Assembly: GCA_001466705.2 (NCBI GenBank)
Contig: LATX02000200.1
Location: forward strand, 620,001 to 684,000
DNA length: 64,000 bases
Source of the DNA: Moniliophthora roreri
Lineage: Eukaryota > Basidiomycota > Agaricomycetes > Agaricales > Marasmiaceae
Direction of reading: 5' to 3'
Below the pieces are notes generated by a model that ran no database searches, was not told the DNA's origin, and saw only the letters and a program-made list of their open reading frames with translations. The position numbers and the translations under genes are program-made. Below, one piece after another: positions 1 to 12,505 of the stretch. How positions within the stretch are numbered: the stretch's first letter is position 1; each line of letters opens with the position of its first letter.

Positions 1-1
1 G

Positions 2-1070
2 AACGGCGCAACCGTTCATTCCAAGACTGGTTCTGGCGTCGTTGATGGAAATGGGGTACCCTTCTGGCAAAGTATGTTCTTTGGGCTCCATAGGTCTGCT
101 TTTCTCATCTTGATGCCCAGAGTTTGCTTCGGATAGCTCCTTCAAACGTCCTACGTTGATGTATATTTCCGGCGGTTCTAACATTGTTGTGGAGAATCTC
201 TATTTCAAGAACGCGCCAAATGTCTTCCACTCTGTTACCGATGGTGCTACGAATGTAATCTATCGCGGACTTAAACTGAACGCGACGCCGAAAGACGGGG
301 CCGTTCCGAAAAATACAGATGGTCTCTCCTTCAGCTATTTTCTTGCGTTTCGAATACTTATTCATTTATTAGGTTTCGATGTCGGAAAGTCTACCTATGT
401 AACTATCAGCAACACCAATGTTGTCAATCAGGATGACTGTGTTGCTTTCAAACCTGGATGTAATTATGTCACCGTCACCGATATCACTTGTACTGGATCC
501 CATGGACTTTCTGTCGGCAGCCTTGCAAAAGGCAGCAATGATATTGTACGCCTCTTCACCTTCGAGCTCTCCCATTGTATGTCTGACGGGTCCGTACAGG
601 TTACTAATGTCATTGTCAACGGTGCCACCATGATTGATTCCACGAAAGCTACTGGGATCAAACTCTACGATGGTGCTTCAGGCCATGGCGTAGCCACGGT
701 CCGAAATGTCACCTTCCAAGATGTCACTGTGCAGAATTGCGAGTACGCCGCACAGATCCAGAGCTGCTACAGTTCATCAGGAACTTGTGTCGCCAGTAAG
801 CACACCATTGATCAGGTTTACTGGAAGAATATTCGTGGTACGACGTAGGTGTCGTTATTTTCCTTCGAATTGCCTTGCATCTAATCCCATTTCGCTAGTG
901 CGACAAAGTTTGACCCAACAGTTGCGAATATGAACTGCCCTAGCTCTGGAACGTGCAATATCTTTTTCCAGGACTTTACTGTGAAGGCGCCTTCCGGTAA
1001 GGCAAACGTGTTGTGTTCGGCTGTTGACAGTAATTTAGGTGTTAGCTGTAGTGGAAACGCGTCTGGATGA
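2..1070 (+). CDS. Polygalacturonase, GH28 family (5' end outside window)
   Basis: Secreted pectinase that hydrolyses alpha-1,4 bonds between galacturonic acid units. The window opens inside the gene. The reading passes through NTDGFDVG (joined across an intron at about 320-371), NQDDC, GSHGLSVGS and GIKLYDG; these carry the GH28 catalytic aspartates, the histidine and the substrate-binding lysine. At least four short introns are needed, including one near 547-599 that joins DI to VTNV and one near 847-897 before the last exon. The last exon has a cysteine-rich end, usual in the family, and stops with TGA at 1068-1070. All key residues in the visible part are intact, so this is probably an active enzyme. 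Exo or endo mode cannot be decided from this fragment. Confidence 0.9.
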
Positions 1071-1734
1071 GCTGTGGGTTCATATAAATCATCTTTCCGC
1101 TCACCGTTCCTCATCTGACACTTTCTGTAAAAATCACACTGTATGAATGACTCAAAGCGGGTGAATGCCGACCGATTACTGTCGTTCCTCGTGAATGTTA
1201 AGTCCCCCTTTGTGCGTCAAGCTAAGCGTGAAAGGCAAAACAAGCCAAGTTGTAATCGTTTCTTTGATATAGACCTAAAGTAGGCCTTGCTGTGACGATG
1301 GCGAGCACGCATAGATAACTTCGATGACCAATTCATTGCTCACGACAACTTTGAGGGGCGTCAGTTCGGCAATGCCTTTCTACTCACCCACTCTCATATT
1401 TCCAGGCCTCAAAGGATTCAACCTACCACTGTACGGGGAGGGTACACTTTACAAGTTTCGAAACTTGAAATTCAGGCGCGATAAGCATTGACCTACACTT
1501 AATCGACAGCATACCAAAACACATCAGTTATGTACCTAAACTTACAAACAAACGTCCAAGACCATTTAAAGTAAAAGTTGACAGTGGAAGAATTAGAAAT
1601 ACTAATAAACGAATAAACCATTACGAGTGATTGTGAATGTACCTATTTGCACGGAGCCAGAAAAAGAATGCACAGAGAAAGACGAAAAATGTTTTACAGC
1701 CATCCGCAAAATCCGGAGTCATAAGTAGGCATGA
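1071..1734. other. Convergent intergenic region
   Basis: This lies between the 3' ends of the polygalacturonase and the HPC2-like gene. It is AT-rich in its second half (about 1490-1690). I see no coding frame, RNA gene or repeat in it. Confidence 0.6.
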
Positions 1735-4081
1735 TTAAGATTCTTCCTGTTCCTGTTCGAGCTCTTTCTCCAGTTTCTTCTTCATCGCACTCACTAGTCA
1801 CAATGTCAACTTTAAGGAAGCATACGAGAGGCTTGAGGAGGTGCTTACCATCTCTGGAGATTTGACCGGTTGACATCCACCCAGGTGGGAAACAAGCCAG
1901 CATTTTTTGGTAAAGGACCTTTCGAAGGCCTTGCTCGCTGACCTGCATCACTGAGCCTTCCAGGGTGCTACGATTCGCATGTGAGCTCGTTCGGATCTAC
2001 AAGAACAGGGAGTCGGCACTCACTTCTTCTCATTCTCCAACCGGCAACATTCGTTACTCAATAATACCAGTTCCCACACAATAGCCTTCATTGTCTCTGT
2101 TAGCCTGAACTTCTTCCCAGGAGGCTGAGCCTCCTTGCTTCCACCCTCTTTCCCGGCACCTGGCGTTTCAGTACTATGATTCCCATTGGGATCATGGTGT
2201 TCATTGTCCACGTCCATCCCGTCCTCGGCTGAAGGATGCCGTGTAGGTGCGTTTGAAGCTGACTCGTCCCCGGTTCCGCCGTTGAGTACAGCTAACGCCT
2301 GTGCTTCAGCTTTGGCCTTCTTCTGGCGCTTGTCTATTGATTGGTTGATTAAATGACCTTTAGGTCACAGGAATATGTTGCGCTCACCCCACGCCTGACA
2401 ATTCTTTTCCCATTCTTCTTCGGCTTTGGCGAAACCTTCGTCAGCTAGCCTTTTCAATTCCTTGAGAAGGTTGTCCTGACGCTCGACAAGGAGAGCGGTA
2501 TGGTCTGCAAAAACGGTACGCTTGATAAGTTTCTATGAAGAAGGTGAGTTGACTATAATGAAGTATATGATCGTCGACTTACACTCATAGTAAACTTGTT
2601 GTAAGGAAAAAGGATCGGCATCAGGTTGAAAAAGTGCTCGTCGTACTCGTCGAGCTTGATCGCCTGTATCGCGATCTGGGAGAGTAGCGGCTTTATGCTC
2701 GGTGGGAATTTGCCTTTGGTTTCCCAGTTCTCTGTTGCGTGCTGTGCCTTTAGCAAGTGATGTGCGACGAGGCAAATGTCGATACGAACCTGCAACAATA
2801 GCATCCTTGAGAACTTCAAACGACCGCTGTAAATCTGGGTGAAACGACGTAATGTCCACCACCTTGCGTTTCTTTCCACCCTCGACGACGGTGGTGTACC
2901 GTTTACGCTTCTCGCCAACCTTAGCATTTTCCGGGCCATCTTGGCCACTACCTGGCGGTGCACTGGCACTTGGCTCTCGATAGCCGGTGTCAGAGTCGTA
3001 GTATTGGCCTCCACCCGAATTTGGATAAGGGACAGGTGGATCGTGGAGTGAGAGTCGTCTTGTTACCCCTGCGCTGGGGCCAAAAACGCCGCCAGCAAGT
3101 GATTGGCCCAGGGTTGGTCCTGAGAAGAAGGGGTAAGGATCTTGTCCGTTACTGTGGTGCTCAGCCTTGGACTTGGTATGCTTCTTTGAGCCTGTTTCAG
3201 TTTCACTGTCTGATATGAGAGCAATGGGCGAGTCTTTGGTGCCCTCTCGCTTGCCATTGGTGGAAGCTGAGGTTGCATTAGGGTTGCCATTGGGAGGTGG
3301 TTGAACGGTGAGCGGTGGTCGTCTGGATTTAGGTTTCTTCACTGGTGTTTTGCTGCTGTATTGGACGGTCAATGGGTATATAACGGAAATAAATAAACGC
3401 GTACTGGTCTTTCATTAGCGCGACCTCTCCAGAAGAGACGTAGAAACCTTGCTGCTTCGTTTGTGCAAAATATGTCCTCTCATCCAGTGCAAGCTCCGAG
3501 TCGTCAATAAAGGGATCCGACACGTCATAATATTCGCTCGCTGTGTTCTTCTTCTGTAGAGCAAAACTGTTTAGTTTAGAAGGAAAGAAATGTAAAACGC
3601 GAACCTTTTTCTTCGATTTTGGCTTTGCGTTTGCAGTCTCATCGGCGTTCTTTGCGTCATCTTCCTCCTCACTCTCGCTGGTGTCCGCTCTCTTCTGGAC
3701 AGGCGTAGGCGGTCTTTGTCCTGTCTCTCGGGCTAGAGCAGCTATATCGACCTGATAATTTTCGGGCCCGCTGAGCTTGATTTGGAGTCTGACCGTCGTC
3801 AACGTTGGGGGTGGTGGGGGTGGGGGTGACGGTGATTTGGGCGGGGCAGCATTGGCGGCTTTGGACTTTGGCTTGACAGTAGAATGAGGTTTCGAGGAGG
3901 ATGCTTGGGTAGGTGGTGGTAAAGAAGAACGGGGTTTCTGGTCGTCATGTGGAACGTCTGGAAGGGGGGCAGGAGGTGCATCAGCCGCTGCGGGCGACGG
4001 CGACGGCGGCGGCTTGGGAACGCTGTCGACGTCGACGGGAGGGCTTTGCTGTCCAAGAACCGCCGAATTCGACTCGTCCAT
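1735..4081 (-). CDS. HPC2/ubinuclein-like subunit of the HIR histone chaperone complex
   Basis: Probable nuclear partner of HIRA that helps deposit histone H3-H4 independently of replication. The start at 4081 opens a proline- and serine-rich low-complexity region. After an intron near 3555-3605 comes the HPC2-related (HUN) motif, containing YYDVSDPFIDDSEL and QGFYVSSGEVALM, which is the family hallmark. Then comes a basic, disordered stretch and a helical middle domain around KGKFPPSIKPLLSQIAIQAI, as in ubinucleins. A charged tail rich in Lys and Glu ends at the TAA read on the minus strand at 1735-1737. Several short introns are needed. Frames of other phases run through the middle but break the HUN and middle domains. 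Family assignment is firm; exact exon ends in the last third are approximate. Confidence 0.85.
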
Positions 4082-4941
4082 CGAAGGGATTTACGAGGAA
4101 ATTTACGAAAAAAAATTAAAAAAAAAAAAGTCAAACTTCCGACGTCGAGTTTGCAAGGGCCTGTTTGCTGGCTCACAATTCCTGTGCGTTTCAGTGCTGG
4201 GAGCAATCCGAACTTTCCTTTTTTGGTATGCTTGCACAAGTTTTTCTCCGCTTGCAACAAAACATGTTTTTCCCTGCCATCGGCCACGGCTGTCGTCAAG
4301 TTTCTCAGAAACGATCCCTCAATACCCTAGAACATGTGTTCACAGCTCAGCCCTTCTTGCTCCAGCTACTAATAGCAAACAGGTCACTTGCAGGTCACTC
4401 TCTTGGGAAGGACCGTAGGCAGGTAAATAAAGGCACCGGCGCTTGAAGCACTGGTTTCGCATCATAACCTTGACAATTGGCGAGACATGGCCATGGCCAG
4501 GGTTTCTCGACATCCTATATGACTTCTTTCATACTGCTCTGAATTGACCCTTGGATGCAAGGTGTAGTTTCCGTTGCTAAGATCTGACTCTATCCCTGGT
4601 TGGGAAATGTCAAAGAAGTTGTATATGTACCTTACACGGTATAGATATGACTGTGATACCGGATCCCATATAGTATGTTCACAGTGGTTCAAAATTATCT
4701 CAATCTTCACTTACTTCCGCATCTTCTCCCTGACAGAAGTGCTGGCTTACTTTTCTCAGGCTTAGGCTATATCTTGGCTGTTCACCTCATATCGTAACCC
4801 GACGCTCCCGCGTGAGGTATTCGCTATCGCAACGCGTTTTGGACAACAATCAAACCCAGCTAACCCCGACTCGCCCGACTGGGTTATCACACGCATCGAT
4901 ATATCAAGAAGCGGCGGACTTCACTTCCCCTCTCTCAAATA
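4082..4941. other. Divergent intergenic region, probable two-way promoter
   Basis: This separates the start of the HPC2-like gene from the start of the membrane-protein gene. An A-rich run sits at about 4107-4130, directly upstream of the HPC2 start. Open frames across 4014-4446 are shadows or chance frames. No RNA gene or repeat was seen. Confidence 0.5.
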
Positions 4942-6239
4942 ATGGGCCCCCTACTCTGTCTTTTACTTCCAATATGGGTTGAGGTACGCGACCAGAATAA
5001 CTAAACTATTACCCTCTGCGCTGACTAGTAGTTCTGAAGGCCATCGGATATGGTGCGTAGAACTCAGACTTAATGTCAAAAAACCACGGCCATTTAATCC
5101 TTCCAGGTTTCTTCTCCTGTCTATTCTGTGCTACAGTTTGCATCTACTTTATCGACTGGCTGCGTCTCGTGGCTGGTTCTCCAGCACCCGCTAGCCGCGC
5201 AAATGTAAGTTGACCCCTTCCTCTACGACAATGTGTCGGTACTGAATGATTAATCCAGATCATGTTATTCATCTCTGCCGTCATGTTTATGATTGCAACT
5301 ATTCACCTTGCTCTTGGCACATATCGTCTCTTCAAAAATTACATCGATGTTGCCGTCCCACCTATCCTCCCAGTCGCGCGATGGGACAACATTACGATCA
5401 CCTTGCTGTATGCTACGCAAGAAATTTTGGGAAGTGGTGCTGCAGTGAGTGAAGACTTGATGTTACTTGACAGTGCTCAATATCGCCTCCAGGTCTACCG
5501 ATGTTGGATTTTGTGGAACATGGACTGGGAGGTCGTGGCTTTCCCACTGTTCCTATTACTTGGCGAAATCGGTAAGCCTTATTCTCCGCACGCCGTGAAC
5601 GTCTAAACCGAGCATCGTTCCGCAGCTGTCAGTTACGTACCTAGTGGCTTTATCGCCGAATCAGACCTTGCAAAGGGCATAGCAGACCCAAGGATTCCCG
5701 GATTCATCACAAGCTTTTATGTTTTAAATTCTGCAGCTAACATTACTACCACGTCGCTCATGGTTTATCGCCTATGGTCGGTTCACAGAAACTCACATAC
5801 TGCCAATAAATCAATCCTGGTGTCTGTTATGTGGATATTGGTCGAATCAGCGATGCTTCAGCTAGTCGTTGAGGTGATTCTGTTGGGCCTATTCTTGGTG
5901 AACTCTAGTGCCCAATACGTATTTTTCGGACTGGTGGTCCCGGTCATCGTATGTCAAAGCTGTTTCCAGATCAGAGACTAAACGCGACGTTCTACTCAGG
6001 GCATTACATTCACTGCCGTTGCCCTCCGGATCAAGCTTGTGTCGGTTGCAAATGCATTTGGGGAACCCTCCTCTTCGAGCTCCAGCAGCAACGGACCACA
6101 ATGTTCTAGGAGAACCAATAGTTCCCATTCTCGAAGGATAGTTTTCACGGACATCGGTACGCACGGGGAAGATATATTCAGGACCAGCGATTACTACAAA
6201 CATACTCATACTGAACTTCCTTCAAGGAACACTGCGTGA
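4942..6239 (+). CDS. Multi-pass membrane protein of unknown function, Agaricomycete type
   Basis: The spliced product has a string of hydrophobic helices: FFSCLFCATVCIYFIDWL, then IMLFISAVMFMIATIHLAL, then stretches around VYRCWILWNMDW, SFYVLNSAANITTTSLMVYRLW and SVMWILVESAMLQLVVEVIL, and a last one near GITFTAVALRI. This suggests about seven transmembrane segments, followed by a serine-rich cytoplasmic tail ending with TGA at 6237-6239. The pattern of a YR-W motif between helices is common in expanded basidiomycete membrane protein families with no known role. The region from 5100 on is well supported. The first exon is not: the ATG at 4942 gives a good hydrophobic start, but I could not join it in phase to the later exon, so the true start may differ. 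No function is claimed. Confidence 0.65.
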
Positions 6240-6484
6240 CACAGGTACTATACAAAAGGACTGTATAATGAGGATATGGAATTCTGGATATCGTGTGTAT
6301 TGTAGTTAATCTCCATGTACATTAACCCACGGAGTACCAAGCGCCAGTGCCCTGCGGCCGGCATCCGAGGCTTTCATCATCACTGCTTTATCAATCCGTG
6401 ACAACACAATATTTGTATGATGGAATAGCGCTCAAAATACAACTTTGGGGCCTTTACGCCGTCTAGGAGGCCCTCTTCACCACT

Positions 6485-9160
6485 ATGTCCAGCAACAAAA
6501 ACCCCGTTCAGCAGCTTGAAGCGGCTTCTAAAGCTTTCGACCATCTTTTTTCTAATGAAATCGTAGAGGCAAAGGCAGCGTTCACTGCAGATGACTCGCC
6601 GTTTCATCTCGTTGGAATGGCGGTATGCGTGTTTTTGGAGGCTGCATTGGGCATGGAGGTACGTCCCCATAAATTTCGATAATGTATTTCAACTCAGTGG
6701 TCGAAAAGTCGGCGCAAATGACAGAAGCGTCCAAATTGCTCACTCAAGCTGAGACTGCAACCAAAAAACAAGCTAGCAAGCCCTCTACACCCTCCAGGTT
6801 CCCCCAAGGTATAGACATGGAGATTTTGAATGCTGATACAGTGGTTTTGCTGGGCATAACTTATGCGTTAAGGTGCGTCTCTCGGATACGTCATAAATCA
6901 TAGGGTCCTCGTTGATATACAGAATGCTTCAGTGAATCATATATGGGATATGCGCAATGCATGTAAGTTTGCTGTCAATAATTGCAAGCGAGTTGCCTTG
7001 ACAAAGGGTCGTCGTGGTGCTAGGTATTCCTTGAATAGGTGTGTGGTCGTGTGCCTAGTTTGTGTGGGACTCATCGTTTACTGCACTATCTAGCGCGCAT
7101 TCGAAGTTCACGAAGTATGCCCTTGCGATCTGTCTTCCCCTGATACTGTTGACTGACTTGGAGACCCAATCAGATTGTTCAAAACCGTCTTTCCAAATGG
7201 CCTCGAAGGATATTCGACGCCGGCTGCATCCCCGTTGCCTTCACGACGTCCCTCTCAACCGAATTTACGTCAGGAATCTGGAGTGACCAAGTTATCGGCT
7301 CCGGTTCTTACACCTAAACCGTCCCTTTCATCCCTCGCGACATCGGCCAGAAAGAGTTCGGGTCTTTTTGGCAGATGGAGTGGGACAAACTCACCTGCTG
7401 CGTCCACTACTACTCTTGCCGCTCCAGCGCAAGATGGTCCTATTGAGGATTTGATCGTGGCAGGGACCGCTTTTGGTATGTTCGCTGACTTCTGGTGCTG
7501 GTTAACGTTAATCCGTCCCTCAGGGTATGGCCTGTTCAACTTGGTTTTTTCGCTACTGCCCAAGAAGGTCCAGAGTGTTGTGGGGTTCTTTGGTTTCAAG
7601 CATGACCGAAGGCTAGCACTTCAAGCTCTTGCTGTCGCCGCTGCAAGGAAGGATGTACATTCAGTCTTTGCAGGGTTTGTAGCTTCAAAACTAACTGTAT
7701 ATGCTGGCCTAAAATCACGTCGTTCAGACTTGTGTTGATGACATACCACGGAGTTGTACTCTTGTTTTCAGGCTATCAAGCCGATGAAGCCCATATCCTA
7801 CGTCAATACTCAGCGATCGTGGATTCTGTCCATTCGAGGTATCCGGATGGTTCACTCTGGATATTAAATGAGGCCAAGATCAAGAGGATGTCCGGGGATT
7901 CGGATGGAGCCGTACGAGTGCTCACAGAGGGTCTTGAGAAGAGCAAGGAAAAAGACACAGTAAACGCGTTCCGACAGGCGGATACCTTGGTGAGTTATGA
8001 ACACTTGGTGCAGGTATCAGTTCACCCAAGTTCGGCCCACAGCTCGTGTTTGAGCTCGCATGGACGTATCTTTCGCGACGACAGTACCAAGAGGCAGCCG
8101 ACATGTTCATTCGCTTGACTGAACTCAACAGTTGGTAGGCTTTGGATCCCTTCTATAATGAAATGGCCTCATCGGCGCGTTTTTGACAGGTCGCACGCAA
8201 CATACTACTTCATCGCTGCTGGATGCTTTTTATCCCTGGGGAACAATGACAAGGCACAGGAGCTTTTTGATACGATCCCAGAATTGCTCGAGAGGAAAGG
8301 TACCGGCAAAGTTGGAGGCAAGCCGCCGCCTACCGAAGTGCTAATTGCGAAGAAACGTATGTGCTTGGTGATCCGTCGTGTCCGTAGCTCTGTCCTGAGG
8401 AATCGTTAGTCGAATTTTACAAGCGGGAGAACAAACGTCGAGGCAAGGACGAGAAGAAGTTTGTGGAGAGTATTAAGATCAGTCCAGCAGAAGGTATGCT
8501 ATATCTGTTTATCATACAAGATATCTGACGTTGAATCTATTCTTATTATCTAGAACTCGCTTTGTGTATGTTCCCTTGTCCTGATTTCTGAGAGCGATTC
8601 ACTCACTTTTTAAAATTACTGCAGTCTGGAATACGCATGCCCGGATTTCACCTGAAGCTGCCAAAGCCCATATCACTGACTTGGCATCCCTGACGCCTCC
8701 AGTGACCATCGATAGTCAATATATTGACACAACTGTTGGCAACACCAGTGGAGACGTGGATCTGTCAACTCCAGATGAATTAGCATTGCGATCTCTTCTC
8801 ATGGGTGTTATACACCGGACTCTAGGTGACTTCGGGGCGTCACGAAAGTTTTTGGCGGACTCCGTCGGATACCAGAGCAAGATTGAAGTCAGTACATGGA
8901 TTGGCGGAGTGGCTACGTTTGAGATGTCGGTGTTGGACTTGAAGGAGATGGAAGCAGTCGAAAGAAGGACAGCCGCTGCCGGTCAAGCAGCGCTTCGGAA
9001 TCAGTGGTTGGAAACACTCTCAAAAGCTAGCGAGAAGCTGGATACGGCGAGTGGGCTTGCGCCGAACTCTGTAGACTTGTCGGGTCGATTGGGTACTCGA
9101 ATAGAGATGCTGAGAGATGAGATCGGGGTAAAGCGAGGGATGTTAAGTGTCTCTTCTTAA
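6485..9160 (+). CDS. IML2/TTC39-like protein (DUF3808 family)
   Basis: Probable homologue of the fungal inclusion-body clearance protein IML2, related to animal TTC39 tetratricopeptide proteins; yeast IML2 has been linked to lipid-droplet-dependent clearing of protein aggregates. The start is the ATG at 6485 ([18 protein letters not shown]). The product has helical repeat pairs, the family segment [19 protein letters not shown], then [13 protein letters not shown] and [13 protein letters not shown], and TPR-like units such as [21 protein letters not shown] serine-, threonine- and alanine-rich insert lies between residues of roughly 150 and 240. About eight short introns interrupt it. The last exon is long and ends at TAA 9158-9160. 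Family assignment is good; the small exons near 6900-7060 are uncertain. Confidence 0.82.
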
Positions 9161-9996
9161 CCCTCGCACAATCATAGGGGGTACGTTCTGGATTGTATGG
9201 ACTAGATAGAGGAAATCGTAGTCATACATGGGGTTCATAGATCTAATATTACAACAATATCAAAATTCTTCTCTGCAAACAGCCGAAACGCCACTTTATG
9301 TATCCTGGCGGCGATGCCGCAGGCTGTCTTCGTCACTTTAACTCCGTTCCGTCCATAGAAGCCTTTTTATATTCATGAACGCGGCTTCCGTGACCTTACC
9401 AATATTGTTGTACCATGGCTTAGACCGTACAAGGACCTTCCAGAGTGACGGAGCTACTATGAATACCAAAATCATCCTAACAACAGTACCCCATTCCCAG
9501 TCAATTCCACGCTGATAGAGTACCCTGTTGTTCGAAACTGGGACTTAAATCGCGATTGGAACACTAGCCGAGCCCAGGATGACGGTCCTGAAAGGAGTTG
9601 ACAGATGTTCCTCGACCAAGTAGAAGACATTTACCAGAAGAGTACCTAGTTTCGCCAGAGATCTTCCCAGGATGGCCTTCCTGGTGTCATATTAAAAGTG
9701 AGGGATCTAGTGTCTTGAGTTCCCAGGCGTAATACAGAATACTAAAGATGATGTGGGCAAAGACAGTGGAGCGACCATGGAATACCGCTTGACAGGCTCC
9801 ATAGTTATCCCCCGGCTACAGTCTTGTCCTAGATCACTGAAATTTCCGAAGCACCTCACCTACCTACACCTTGAAGTCAACACAGGAAAATTATAATGAA
9901 TTAGGCTTAATGCAGGACTTTATTATCGACACTACAAGTTTTATATGGATGACCATGAGGATGAAAAGAGTACATATAGTTATGTGGGCTTCCGAC
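9161..9996. other. Convergent intergenic region
   Basis: Lies between the 3' ends of the IML2-like gene and the SDR gene. It is long for a tail-to-tail gap in this window. No coding frame with family likeness, RNA gene or repeat was seen in it. Confidence 0.5.
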
Positions 9997-11005
9997 CTAG
10001 GCCCCATTCACTCTCACAACTTCCACAGAATGCTCGTAAAACTTGTTTTTATCCACACCGTGGTCCACCTTGCCTAGATCTTCGCCCATAGCATTCCTCC
10101 TGAAGAATCCTTCCTTCCCGTTCAACAATGCGTAAATCATATACTCTGCTGAGTCTTCTGGGGTTTTCGTCAGACTCCAGACCACCAGACTAAGGAGAGG
10201 GTAGAGCGGTAACAGGTACCATCGCTTGAAATTGTCGAGGATTCCATTAACCATGGATGTTCGGACGAATCCGGGGTGTATATGCGTGATGCCGATGCTT
10301 GGATTCCTGGCTGAAATTTCCTGAAACAGAATCAAAGCGTGTCGACCAGAAAAGATACTTGGGACGTACTTCAAATCCAACATCGGTGTACACAGTAGTG
10401 ACAGAAGGTCCCTGTTTACCGCTCCCAACAAGGCTCTCTCGAAAGCCATAGTCATCATGTGGGACTTTACATGATCCTCCAGCTCCCAGGATCGAGATGA
10501 CTCGTGCAGCTGTGCCGGCGTTATGCAGGAGAGGTAACAGTTCGCAAGTCATTTGAAAACGGTGATAGTACCGGATCATCAGTTGAAGATCCAGGCCTTC
10601 CGCCGTATCGTTTCTCTTGTTTGCAAGGCTTGCATAGTTGGCTGAGAAGGTGAGAAAGTTGATTCTTGGAGGTTCATTATTCTGCGAGCCACTAAAGTGG
10701 TTTGTCAGAAGGCTTGTGATGGCCTCGCAAGCTCCATGGACGCTCTTCAGCAAGGAGTAATCACAAAAGACGAATTCGCGTAAAACGCCTCCCTTGGTGG
10801 GGTTGGTCAAGGAACCCAAGACATCACGACCAGCAGATTCGTTCCGACCGGCAATGATAATATGGATGCTCCCATGAGTGTAGAGTGAGAGCGCTCGTGC
10901 CATAGAAGCACCTATGCCAGCTGTTCCACCCACAAAAACGGCAACCGGGACATAGGAGAGGTCGAAGGATGCGTTGAAAGTTCGAGTGTCGGCGAGTGAA
11001 GGCAT
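9997..11005 (-). CDS. Atypical short-chain dehydrogenase/reductase
   Basis: Rossmann-fold protein. The start at 11005 (MPSLADTRTFNASFDLSYVP) fits the family better than an in-frame ATG 24 codons upstream. The nucleotide-binding loop reads GGTAGIGASMARAL, followed by HIIIAGRN at the end of beta-2 and by NFLTFSANYAS in place of the usual NNAG region. One intron runs from GTACGT just after DVGFE to the AG before EISARNPSIG, and joins to IGITHIHPGFVRTSM, the usual region after the active site. The canonical Tyr-x3-Lys active pair is not visible: the equivalent helix reads YYHRFQM, with Arg where Lys would be near. Many fungal proteins of this branch share that form. The substrate is unknown. Confidence 0.8.
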
Positions 11006-11370
11006 GACCGAGCGCCGGTGGTTTGGGTTTGAGCTATGAGATTGGTCCCATCTTATAGTCTTCCCTGACGGAGTCATTCATATGAAACGGGACCGAAAAT
11101 GTTCAAGGAGTACTTGAACGGAGGTTTGCAACGGGTTTTTTGAACTTTTTGGGAAAATTTACCCGAGGAGTTTACAAATACCAGTTGACCCTGAAAGTGC
11201 CTGATATTAGGTATCCGGCGCATTGGAAAGCATGCTTGAAAAAGGACGTCCAGAATCCAGAACCTGTTCCATGGTGTGTTGCAGAGTGATGACGGATTGC
11301 GGTTGACCTACTATGGGCGTCAAATTTATCAAGCTTCAATTAGCGCTTAGGCTTTGGGGCTGCTGCACTT

Positions 11371-11638
11371 CTCACCGTTTCTTTCCTAATTAGGGAGGAG
11401 CGTTTTTCTGGTCTCGCTTACCACCCTAAAAGGGAAGCCGTCTGTAGCCGTGGAGCCCATCACCCAGGAGCGCTCCCAATAGAAGCGATATTGGTGTATA
11501 TCATTTTGGAAGTTGCACTGGTGGGAGGTTGCAAATACAGAGTATCGTTTGAAGCTGATCATGAGCGTGACGGCTCGAGCTCAGCGTCCCTGGGAAATGA
11601 CGCAGCCGCTCCTCCCTAATTAGGAAAGAAACGGTGAG
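11371..11638. repeat. MITE-like element bounded by perfect 32-bp inverted repeats
   Basis: The left arm (11371-11402, beginning CTCACCGTTTCTTTCCTAAT) is an exact reverse complement of the right arm (11607-11638). The arms flank 204 bp with no coding frame, 268 bp in all. Outward ends are CTCACCG and CGGTGAG. I see no clear target-site duplication in the flanks (CACTT on the left, CCGAA on the right). Size and structure fit a small non-autonomous DNA transposon, but a single copy in this window cannot prove it. Confidence 0.6.
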
Positions 11639-12301
11639 CCGAACAGGCCTTCAGTCATGCCCCGATTCTGGACTCCTCCCACCTTTCATGCCATACACGA
11701 ATTTTCCAGCCTCAAGCAAAATTGGAACAGGACTGGGAGCTTGGGGTAGACTAGTGTCGGATGATGTTTGACAGGCTGGTAGACTGGTACGACTGGAACT
11801 CGACTATACTTGATTTCTGACTGCATTGTCGACGCTATCCTCGCCAGGTTCCAAGAGTCAGTTGGCTTTATAAAAAACCCTCAAAGAATGAGTCAGCCTG
11901 TCGCAAATTCTCAGGACTCCAGTCTACACCCCATTCCGAATACATGACCAAGCTAAAACCTCGAGTGTCAAACCGTCGGAAGAAGGCAAAGGGATCCAGT
12001 GGCTATGGCTTACGTCTCTGAACCGAACTGTACTACAGTAAAGCCACGTAACTTTCCCCAAGAATATCACACGTCACTAAGTACTAGCGCAGATCGATAT
12101 ATTTCTGACATGCTAAATCCGTCCTTTTGCGGCACATCTCCTTACAGCTCAACCGACTGCCCGTACGGAGAGCCTACTGAGCAAGCGCTCACCGCAACAT
12201 ACGGAGTCTGAAAGTCTCCGTACAGCCCTGCCACCGTCCCCATGGCGCTCTGCAAGCATATTTAGGACGCCAAAGAGGCTCCAAATCTTTTTGTTCTAGT
12301 A

Positions 12302-12484
12302 TTACGCAGCCCAATACGCAGCGACCAAGAAGATAGAAGCCGCAAAGAATGCTCCAGTCACCGACGCCATCATGGTCAACTTGACATCAATCGCTGTCTG
12401 GGTGAACTTCTCATAGCCGAATTTGGCAAACGGGCTCTTTTGATCTTGGTGCACCGATCTGCTAGTACACTTGGAGCAGTGAGT
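12302..12484 (-). pseudogene. Possible coding relic ending in one membrane helix
   Basis: A minus-strand frame of 60 codons is open from just below a stop at 12485-12487 to the TAA at 12302-12304. It ends with KLTMMASVTGAFFAAS and then IFLVAAYWAA, a plausible C-terminal membrane anchor. It has no ATG upstream of the helix, and the sequence above it is the promoter of the ABCG gene, so there is little room for earlier exons. It could be a last exon of a lost gene or chance. I recognise no family. Confidence 0.25.
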
Positions 12485-12505
12485 CTATTCTGGTACGGTG
12501 ATTCG

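Noticed and set aside
2553..3014. 153-codon minus-strand frame in the HPC2-like gene
   Set aside because: It runs in another phase through the exon with FHPDLQRSFEVLKD. Only its last part coincides with the true frame after an intron.
11999..12211. 70-codon plus-strand frame
   Set aside because: Short, no splice signals or homology features seen, and it sits in a non-coding stretch near the MITE-like repeat.
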